From: Leucosporidium creatinivorum
Taxonomy: Eukaryota > Basidiomycota > Microbotryomycetes > Leucosporidiales > Leucosporidiaceae
DNA: 64,000 nt
Direction: 5' to 3'
Assembly: GCA_001600635.1 (NCBI GenBank)
Contig: BCKL01000008.1
Span: forward strand, 197,830-261,829
Both the position numbers and the translations under genes were made by a program. Of this stretch, positions 55,720 through 64,000 are shown in pieces. Positions within the stretch are counted from its first letter, which is position 1; each line of letters opens with the position of its first letter. The notes below the pieces were generated by a model, which was not told the DNA's origin, made no database searches, and saw only the letters and a program-made list of their open reading frames with translations.

Positions 55720-56714
55720 CTAGATGGCTCCTCCCTCGGCTTTGGCGTTGCAAGGCGCAGGAATCGGCGTTGAGGGGTCGATGGGAGGATGGCCGACGCG
55801 ACCGACCTTCTTGTAGGTGGCTGTAGGTCCTGAGGTCAGCGAGAGGTACTTTCAAGATAATCAATCCACTCACCATGATTCGCGAAGAAGCCCTTCCAGT
55901 GCGTGAGGGACTGTGAAAGCGACCCAACAATCAGCGCCGAGCTTCCCGAAAGCGCTTGGGGCCGTCTCCCTCTGCCCTCGTGCTTCCTATCATTCCCAGG
56001 ACTCACACCGAGATCCTTCTCGGTCAATCCACGGAGGTCATGGGTAAGATGAGTCTTGAAGCACCCCGTTACGAAGGCCCGAGCGGCATCCTTGCCTGCG
56101 AAGATGTTGTACCCTCCGCCGGGACCGTACGTCTTTGCGCTAGCCGATACATCGTAGACGTCTCCATCCAGAGCGACTGTAGCAGCGAGTCAGCGATGCC
56201 GTAGATGCGGGAGAAGAGCTGCAGCACACCGTAGACGGGATAGGCCGGGTCGGAGCCGTCGTGACGGGCGAGTTGCTGCTCGCTGAGGTAGATCTGAGGC
56301 GTAGGAAGGAGGTTCTCGTAGATCTGTAGATGTTTAGCTCGGTCAGCGCTCTGCACATTTGCTGCAGCGCCGAGGAGAGCTCACTTTGGCCAAGCTGTCA
56401 TACTTGCCCTCGTAGCCCCAATTCCACGTCCCTGTAGCAGACCGCGACAGGAAGCTACTCGTCACCAGCGCTAGTACCGTCCACTTGAGTACAATCCAGA
56501 GCAGCGGCGATCCCTTGGGCGGCAAGGGAGGCAGTCCAGCTGCCTTGCGTCGAGCAGCATCCTCCTTCTCCTTTGCCTGACGAGCCAGGTATCGCTGGTG
56601 GACGAGAAATGGCAGATTAGCCTTCTTGTGCTTCCGCGGCGGCTGAATTGGAGGAGTGGGAGAGCTTGCCGTGCTCGAGCTGGCGACGGAAGGGGAGCTC
56701 GCGTCGGCTGACAT
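55720..56714 (-). CDS. MAPR-family (cytochrome b5-like, neuferricin/Dap1 type) membrane protein
   Basis: Start MSADASSPSVASSSTASSPT (56714). A basic stretch (RKHKKANLPFLVHQRYLARQ) precedes one membrane segment (LLWIVLKWTVLALVTSSFL). The b5-like domain follows across four exons: QIYLSEQQLARHDGSDPAYP, ALDGDVYDVSASAKTYGPGG, GYNIFAGKDAARAFVTGCF and DLRGLTEKDLGSLTHWKGFF. The end is a Pro-rich IDPSTPIPAP tail with TAG at 55720-55722. MAPR proteins bind heme through Tyr residues and support cytochrome P450s or sterol metabolism. The YGPGGGY motif carrying those Tyr is present. The start is 311 bp from the NUM1-like stop. Confidence 0.87.
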
Positions 56715-57025
56715 GAATGGAGGTCGAGTGATAGGATAGCGAGGTGTAGGAGAGCAGGATGCGCGTCGAATCAGATGCCGGCTGTTTTGAAAGCAGTCGA
56801 AGCGTCGCTAAGCTAGGTGATGGAAGGAGTCGAACCACTCTCGCGAGCTTCCCCAGCTTCTTCACGCCTTCGCGCTGAGCTCAAGTTGTAATCGTTAATC
56901 AGAGAATTCGAGTGCAGACAAACTATAGAGTGCTTATGAACAACCGGAGCCAAAGAAACGAGCTATCAAAAAGGAAGAGAAGTGCGAAGAGGGGGGGACT
57001 ACGAGAAGGGGGGGGGGGGGTCGGC
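56715..57025. other. Intergenic region with a poly-G run
   Basis: Promoter of the MAPR gene and 3' end of the NUM1-like gene, with a homopolymer of about 14 G (57006-57019). No gene. Confidence 0.5.
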
Positions 57026-60000
57026 TCAAGGAGCTGAAGGCTGCCTACGAGCACCAGTGTTGATGGCGAGTGGGGTGAGAGGCGTGTTGGGCTCGAGTGG
57101 GGGGACAGGCTTCCTGCGCCCTGGCGAGGAGGCGGCCGAGGTGGAGGAAGCGGCGGCCAAGCGCCGAGAGAAGGAGCTGGCGCCCGTCGCGGCCGACTTG
57201 GAGCGAGAGCGATTGGCGCTGGGAGTCTGGAGAGGAGTGGCAAAGGACTCGTTGTCGGAGTGGTGCGAGTGCCGGTGGTGGTGGCTGTCGGGACAGAGTT
57301 CAAGGTTAGCGCCGGGATGCGGTGAAGCTCGGTCGAAAGGAAGACTCACTGGTGACCTCCTGCTCTCCTACCGAGCGAACCAACATCGTGCTTGCCTCCA
57401 CAGCACGCCCTAACATTCTCCAATCCCTCGTAGCCATCATCATCGTCGTCAAAATCGACAGGAATCTCACTCCGATCCACCACCTCGATGCTCTCCTCCG
57501 CGCCAATGAGACCCGAGTAGGTCCTGACCGACCTCGGCGAGCCAAAAGCGTTCTGCCTCTCGTACTCCTCCGCTGCTGTCCCCGAGCGCTTGAAAGCGCG
57601 ACCGACCGACTGTGACATGCGACTGCCCCGAGATGGCTTGGGAGTGAGGCGCGAGTCGGATTGGGAAGTGAGGTTGTAGAGGCGAGAGTTGGGAGTGGTG
57701 CCAAAGTCGACGGGGGCGGACCTGCGCGAGGCTTGGGTGGCGGGAGAGGAGGGACCAGTGCCGGCGCGGGAGGAGGGGCCGGGAGTGGTAGGAGGATCGG
57801 GACGAGCGAGGAGGTAGTTGATGGCCTGCTACGGGGAAGAGCGAGAAGCGAGGACAGTCAGCAAACAGCAGAGGCGAGGAGAACAGCGCTTCGGTGAAGG
57901 TCGACTCACGTTGAACCACATGTCGTGACGTTCTCGGGTGCTGGCAGTGATCTTCATCTCGCGATTGGGCGTCTTGACGATGATGCTGCCTTGGTGCAAG
58001 CCGGGAGGGTTGGGATTGGGGTCGAGGACTTGACGAACGCCCTCGATGAAGACTGTCGGCGAAAGAGAGAGTCAACTCGGAGCTGGAGGAGAAGGTGAAG
58101 CAGATAGACTCACCACTCTTGGCGCTCGACTGGTTGGTGTTCTGCGCTCCAGGGTCGGCCGAACTCCAGTAGAGGGTCTTGGTGTAAGGGTGGACCCAAA
58201 AGAATCGACGATGCCTCTTCTCCGAGTGACCCTTGCCCAACGAGCGACGAGTGTACTTGTGCAAAAACTCTCCAATCATCGTCTGAGTGATGGCGTGGAT
58301 GACTTGAGGGTCGGTCGAGTCGCCTGCCGAACGAAGAGGAGGAGGGGGAGCATCGAAACCGCCCTCGCTTGTCCGATCGGAAGCCATCGACATGCGACGA
58401 GACATGTCGCTGTGCATGCTGAGATCCGAGATGGAGACGGCCGAAGAGGAAGGACCTTGACGAGGGGTGCGAGAGCTCGACTTGGACCGATCGGCCGCCT
58501 TCTGCGCCTGCGAGTTGGCGTACTCGGACATGCTCATCGACGTCTGAGGGCGAACGCGGAGGTTCTGCGACGACGCCGACCCGCGAGGAGCAGGAGGGGG
58601 CATGCCCGACCCTTGCGAGCGAGAACTGACCATGCCAGGAGCGAGGAGATTGTTGACAGAGCGACGGTTTTGGTAGTCGTCGTCGAAGGTCGGCGACTGG
58701 GCGCGGAAGAGGAGATCGGCGGGAGGAGGAGAGGTGGGGCGAGGAGGAGGTTGGCGCAGGGAGGCGGAGGAAGCCGACGAGAGATTGCTCTTCCGCGGGA
58801 TGGTGTTCGCGCGCAGAGCGTTGCGAGTCGAGTGACGGCTGGGCGTGGGAGGAGGGCCCATGAGCGAGGTGAGGGCGGGTCCCTTGCCCTTGTCGACGGT
58901 CGACTGAGCAGCGACGCTGTCCCCGTCGTCCGTGGTTTGCGAGAAGGAGGAGAGAGCCGACTCGGGGCGAAGGTGGTCCTCGGGTGAGAGAGGACGCTCG
59001 GCGAAGGCAGCAGCGAGGCCAGCGCCACCGAGGAACGCGGTAGCGGCAGCTGCCGACTCGTCGAGCGCGTCTGGAGACTCGGCGCGACCAAAGGTGTTGA
59101 TCGAGTCGCGCTTGGACGGGATGGAGGGGAAGCCAGCAGTCGAAGGCGTCTGAGGGGCGGGCGAAGCGGTGGCGTTGGTGGCGACGGTGCGGTAGACGAT
59201 GACAGGCTCGGGCCTCCACTCCTCCGTCTGCATGCTGGCGTCCGAGGTGACGACCAGAGGCTGGCGAGGGGCCGACTCCTTCGTGCTCGACCCAACTCCT
59301 CGACTCTTGCTCGCCCTGTACCTCTGCGGCGACTCCCTCAACACCTCCACCTCACTCTCGCTGTCCATGTCGTCCCGATCAGCCTCGCTGCCAGCGGTAA
59401 CGAACGTCGACTGTCCCGAGCGAACCGAGTGGAAGTCGTTCATCGAAGCCGAGCGGTTGTGGCCATCCGATCCAGTCGGCGTAGGCGCTCCAATCGACTC
59501 CCTCGCATCCTCAAACTCGACATCCGTCTCCGTCTCCGTCTCCATCGCGCGATCAGTGCCCTCCGACTCGTTGTCAGACTCGGCGGGAGCGCGACGAAGT
59601 CCCTCGATGCCGGCGAACGAGCGGATGGTGTCGTCCTGAGGGAGAGGAGGGATCTGCTCCTTGTTCTTGGCGGCTCCGAAGAAGGGCTTGCCGAGGGTGG
59701 ACAGCGAGGGCTGGTTGGAGAGGGCGCGATCCTCCATCCTGCCAGCGCGAGCAGACGTAGGAGTGGAGAAGGTGGCGACGGAGGCGGGGATGAGAGTAGG
59801 ATCGGGAAGAGGATCCGTCTGCACCTCCATCTCGACGCCCTGGGGAACGACGAGAGGATCCGTTGAGACACCGACTTCGGTCGTTTGAACGACGGGGATG
59901 GCGCGAAGTGCGGCGAGCTCGTCGCTGAGCTGCTGCTTCTCCGAACGATGTCCCTCGAGCTCTTGACGAGTGTTGGAGAGGTCTTGGAGAGCTCGAGTAC

Positions 60001-63000
60001 GCTCGAGGTCGGTCTGCTCGTGCTTCTCCGAGGCGGCGGAGAGGGCGAGGGAGTGGTCCGAGGTGAGCTTGTCGAGGAGGGAGGAGTGGTCGGCGACGGC
60101 CTTGTCGTGCTGCTCACGAGCGGCTGCGAGGTCTTGGAGAGCCGAGGTGCGTTCGGCGGTGGTCTTGTTGAGCGTCTCCCGAGTGGAGGAGTGCTCGTCG
60201 ACGGCGCGCGAGTGGTCGGCCTGGGCGAGTTGGAGGGTGGCTTGGAGAGCGGCGAGCTCGGCAAGCACGCGAATACGCTCCGAGTCGGTAGACTGATGCT
60301 TCTCCTCGGCGGCGGCGAGGTTCTTGAGAGCGACAGCGTGATCCGAGTTGGCCTTCTCGAGCGTCGCCTTTGTCGCCGAGTGATCCTCGACAGCTCGACC
60401 GTGCTCGGATTGGAGGTCCTCGAGCGTCTTCTGGGTCGTGGCGAGATCTCCCAGAGCGCGAGCATGCTCCTCCTCGACCTTCTTGAGCGTCTCCCTTGTA
60501 GCAGCGAGGTCGGCGAGGGCAGCAGTCCTCTCGCCTTCGATCCTCTGGAGCTCCTCCCGAGTAGTCCCGAGGTCCTTGAGGGCGTTGGCTCGCTCCGATT
60601 CGACCTGCTTGAGCGACTCTTGAGTAGCGGAATGCTCCTCGACGGCGTGAGAGTGGTCCGAGCTGGCCTGTTGGTGCAAAGCCTGAGCGGCGGCGAGGGC
60701 GGCAGCGAGCGCCGTGTTGGAAAATTGGATAGTCGAGTGGTCGGAGGCGAGCTTGGAGTGACCGTCCTTGAGCTGAGCGTGCTCGGTAGAGAGTTGCGAA
60801 TGCTCGTCGGCGAGGCGGGAGTGACCATCCTTGAGCTCGGAATGCTCGGCGAGTAGCTGAGCGTGGCCGTCGTTGAGCGCCGAGTGCTGACCGACGAGTT
60901 GGGAATGGCCGTCGTTGAGTCGCGAGTGCTCCTCCTTCAGGTGAGCAAGCGACGTCTGCGTCGCCGAATGCTCCTCCACCGCCCGAGCATTGGCCAAATC
61001 GGCCTTCTCCTGCATCTCCCTCAGCGCAGCAGCATGATCCGCGCTGACCTTCTCCAACGCCGAAGCGCGCTCAGCGTCCGTCTGCTGGAGCATCTCGTGC
61101 GTAGTAGCGAGCTCCTCAAGCGCGCGACTCCGGTCGTCCTGAGCTTGTTGGACGGTCGCTTGGACGGCGGCCAGCTCTCCGAGTACGCGAGTGCGGTCCG
61201 AGTCGACTTGCTGGTGCTTATCGGCGACGGAGGCGAGGGCGAGGGAGTGGTCGGAGTGGAGCTTGTCGAGGAGGGAGGAATGGTCGGCGAGCGCCTTTAC
61301 GTGCTGCTCCCGAGCGGCGGTGAGGTCTTGGAGGGCGGAGGCGCGCTCGGCGTCGGTCTTGTTGAGCGTCTCCTTGGTGGCAGAGTGCTCGTCGATGGCG
61401 CGAGAGTGGTCGGCCTTAGCAAGCTGGAGCGTCGCCTGGAGAGCGCCGAGCTCGGCGAGCACTCGAATACGCTCCGAGTCGGTAGACTGATGCTTCTCCT
61501 CGGCGGCGGCGAGGTCCTTGAGAGCGACAGCGTGGTCCGAGTTGGCCTTCTCAAGCGTAGCCTTGGTCGTCGAATGATCCTCGAGAGCTCGACCGTGCTC
61601 GGCTTGGAGGTCCTCGAGCGTCTTCTGACTCGTCGCGAGGTCGCCGAGAGCGCGAGCATGCTCCTCCTCGACCTTCTTGAGCGTCTCCCTCGTCGAAGCG
61701 AGGTCGGCAAGGGCGGCAGTCCTCTCGCCTTCGATCCTCTGGAGCTCCTCCCGAGTCGTTTCGAGGTCCTTGACGACGCTGGCTCGCTCCGTCTCGGTGC
61801 GCTGAAGCTCCCCACGGGTGGACTCGAGGTCCTTGAGGGCGTTGGCTCGCTCCGACTCGACCTGCTTGAGCGACTCTTGAGTGGCCGAGTGCTCCTCGAC
61901 GGCGCGAGAGTGGTCCGAGCTCGCTTGCTGGTGCAGAGCCTGAGCGGCGGCGAGGGCGACGGCGAGCTCGTTGGAGGAGGATTGGAGGGCCGAGTGGTCG
62001 GAGGAGAGCTTCGAGTGGTTGTCCTTGTGCTCGGCGTGCTCGGTGGAGAGTTGAGAGTGCGAGTCGACGAGCTGAGCGTGCTCGGTCGAGAGTTGCGAGT
62101 GCTCGTCGGCGAGGCGGGAGTGTCCATTCTTGAGCTCCGAATGCTTGGCGACGAGGGAGGAGTGACCGTCCTTGAGCGACGAGTGCTCCTCCTGAAGCTG
62201 GGAGAGGGACGCCTGGGCAGCCGAGTGCTGGTCGACGAGATGGGCGTGGCCGTCCTTGAGCTGATCGTGCTCCTCCACGAGGCGAGAGTGGCCGTCCTTC
62301 AGCTGGGAGTGTCCATCGCGAAGCTGCGCGAGCTCGGCGACGACCAGGGAATGTCCCTCGCCGAGCTTGGAGTGCTCGTCAACGACTCGCGAATGGCCCT
62401 CCTTGAGCGTCGAATGCTCGTCTTGGAGTTGGAAGAGGCCACTCTGGAGCTGCGAGTGCTGCTCTTGGAGTTGCGAGTGGTTGTCCTTGAGCGTCGAGTG
62501 CTCGGCGACGAGGAGCGAGTGTTGGCCCTTGAGTTGCTCTGCGCGAGTTGAGTGACAAGGTCAGCTTGGTTCGTTCGTTCGGCGAGGTCCTGTAGCGAAG
62601 TTTGACGTACCAAGAAGAGCAGGCTCAGGTAGCGGTTCGGTCATGGTAGCGACATCCGAGTAGACGAGAGGCGCCGGATGGGGAATCGAGTCCAACGACG
62701 CCTCCTGCTCGAGGTCGAATCCATTGAACATGCCCGACGTAGGCCTGTTGCTCCTACTGGCGAACGAGACGATGCTGGCAGGGCGTCCATTCGAAGTGAA
62801 GCCTCCTCCTCCGAGAGCGTCGGCGAGCGTCGACTGAGGAGCGTACGAATCGCGCGAGCGGATGCTGGCATTGTCGTCCGACTGGTGGGCGAAGGCGGGG
62901 TCCATATCGATGGAGTGGACCGAGTTGTGGCTGCGGTGACGAGGGCGAGTCGGGATGGGTGAGTCGAACCCTTCGGACTGGTTGTCGTCCTCCTCTCCTC

Positions 63001-64000
63001 CTCCTCCGCCGGGGAAGTGGTGCTCAAAGATGGAAGCTCCGTCGCCAGGGGAGTCGAAGGAATCGACGACCTCCTCCTCGTCGATCGAGTCGATGGAAGA
63101 ATCGCCCGCAAACTCCTTGGCGAGCCTGCTCGGTCCATGCGCCCCTCCTGCGCCTCCCCTCGCTCCCCCCCTCCTAGCGGCGCTTCCCCTCCCCCTCGCG
63201 CTCCCCCTCGCACCCCTCGCCGCCACCCCATTCCTCACGGGCGTGCCCACCTCGCTCTCCTCCTCCCAACTCTCATTCCCTCCCGCTCCCGCTCCCGCAA
63301 GCTGCCGGCGGAGGTCCATCTTAGCGGCCTTCTCCCTCGCCAACGAAGTCCTCAGCGTCGCGATCGTCCTCTGCGCATGGGCGAGTCCACTCTTGAGCGT
63401 CGAGTTGTCTCCATCGCGTTGGAAAGCGTGGGCCGGCGAGCCCTGCGGCGACTCGTCCCCGAATTCCGAGAACAAGTCGCCCGGGGAGCCGGGCAGGAAT
63501 CCCTCGCCCGTCTTGCGCCTCGCTCCTCCACGGAAGACGTCCTCGTCGTCCTCCATTCCCTCCTCATCCTCGAACCGATCGTCCTCGTCTCCTTCGCCGA
63601 GGCCCTCGATCCCCTCTTGCTTCGACCCCGACCGCTTGATCCCCCTCGACTTGGTCGCCAATTGGGTCTTGAGTCCCTCGAGCGTGGAGTTGAGGTCGCT
63701 CTTGTCCCTCTGCAGACCGGCCGTATGCTTCCTCATCGTCGCCATGTCCGTCTCGTGCTTTGCGCGGAGCGAGTCGAGTTGAGCCGTCAGCTTCTCGGTT
63801 TCAATCTTTTGCGAGTCGAGGGTCGAGAGGGTGGTGGAGAGGTCTTTGAGGGCGCGGGTGCGTTCGAGGTCGGCTTTTTGGAGCGAGGATTGCGAGGTCG
63901 TGAGCGCGTTGCGGAGGTCCTGGGTCGCCAGTTCGAGGTTCCAGTTCTCTTCCTCGTACTTCTCTGTGACTCGTTCGATGCGGTCAGCGTCGCGTCGGCG
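57026..64000 (-). CDS. NUM1: NUM1/ApsA/Mcp5-like cortical anchor with coiled coil and PH domain (5' end outside window)
   Basis: At least 2,150 codons. From the right edge come charged coiled coil (LDSLRAKHETDMATMRKHTA), a disordered acidic/RS region, then about 800 residues of coiled coil built from heptad-like units such as DGHSQLVGQHSALNDGHAQL. Next is a Ser/Pro-rich region with DASMQTEEWRPEP. Near the C-terminus is a PH domain of the Mcp5/Num1 type: IGEFLHKYTRRSLGKGHSEK, RHRRFFWVHPYTKTLYWSS, GSIIVKTPNREMKITAS, RERHDMWFN-AINYLLARPD. A basic tail ends RRQPSAP (57026). In other fungi such proteins tether mitochondria and dynein to the cell cortex through PH-lipid binding. The PH signature makes the assignment strong. 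Confidence 0.88.
59965..61958 (-). repeat. Internal duplication in the NUM1-like coiled coil
   Basis: The block from AAAQALHQQASSDHS (about 61,950) to DKHQQVDSDRTRVL (about 61,195) recurs from about 60,695 to 59,970 with most residues identical. The offset between the ALHQQ sites is 1,257 bp (419 codons), so the frame is kept. The first copy has an extra unit of about 23 residues containing LQRTETERASVVKDLETTRE. DNA is also very similar, so the duplication or its homogenisation is recent. Confidence 0.85.

Noticed and set aside
56800-56850. tRNA-like string GGTTCGACTCC on the minus strand
   Set aside because: No pairing acceptor stem, D-arm or anticodon arm can be drawn around it; it is part of the MAPR promoter.
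60863-62551. 562-codon open frame on the plus strand
   Set aside because: It is antisense to the repetitive coiled coil of the NUM1-like gene. Its Leu/Glu/Val-rich repeats are the mirror of codon bias in the real frame.
59965-62560. Regularly spaced short repeats resembling a CRISPR-like array
   Set aside because: They are heptad codon repeats in an open coding frame (GAGTGCTCG-type motifs encode Glu-His-Ser), with no unique spacers.

Overview
This window looks like nuclear chromosomal DNA of a compact, GC-rich basidiomycete. A red-yeast relative in Pucciniomycotina/Microbotryomycetes is the best guess. The evidence is intron-dense genes, mostly short introns with GTGAGT/GTAAGT-type donors and a clear GCTGAC branch site, and a fungal gene set (CWC21, AFG1, PWP2, VPS9, COQ3, NUM1, a bestrophin-like channel, fasciclin). 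The lineage is inferred from style; no marker gene is present. No rRNA, tRNA, CRISPR array, transposase or reverse-transcriptase gene was recognised. Gene spans run from start to stop codon. Exon borders were read by hand from splice signals and reading frame.

Layout. 1-7.7 kb: five minus-strand items, namely the 5' end of a CWC21/SRRM2-type spliceosome gene, the mitochondrial ATPase AFG1, an F-box/LRR gene, a thioredoxin-like stub and a multi-exon MFS sugar/quinate-type transporter. Two copies of an ungapped 134-bp element sit just upstream of the F-box gene and of the transporter. 8.7-11.4 kb: a disordered-protein gene and an unassigned stretch. 11.4-18.9 kb: protein phosphatase 1, convergent with the ribosome-biogenesis gene PWP2, which is divergent from a PrpF-family isomerase. 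19.3-20.5 kb: a hypothetical acidic protein.

20.5-52 kb is a dynamic region. Four paralogues of one F-box family lie at 20.9, 41.3 (reverse), 45.8 (reverse) and 50.9 kb. They share the promoter, the first ~70 codons, a phase-1 intron and an intron at the stop codon, but differ strongly in the C-terminal repeat region. Two of them form an inverted pair whose ~1-kb core is practically identical and carries N bases. Between that pair lie ordinary genes: a secreted GPI-type DUF7729-like protein, a large HECT_2 (E2-binding) fusion protein, a Ser-rich protein, a bestrophin-like channel, a His-rich fasciclin protein, a BAG-domain protein and a small hypothetical gene. A fifth, unrelated F-box gene (42.7 kb) is interrupted by an in-frame stop. 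VPS9 (46-50 kb) lies between copies 3 and 4.

52.6-64 kb: an SIR2/HST2-class sirtuin, then minus-strand COQ3, a MAPR/cytochrome-b5-like gene and the 3' part of a very large NUM1/ApsA-like cortical anchor with internally duplicated coiled coil and a PH domain, running off the right edge.

The most unusual features are the F-box cluster (shared control region and substrate-adaptor N-terminus with diversified repeats), the two 134-bp elements with a compensating base change in their ends, and a CTCGGCG motif recurring beside the intron branch site.
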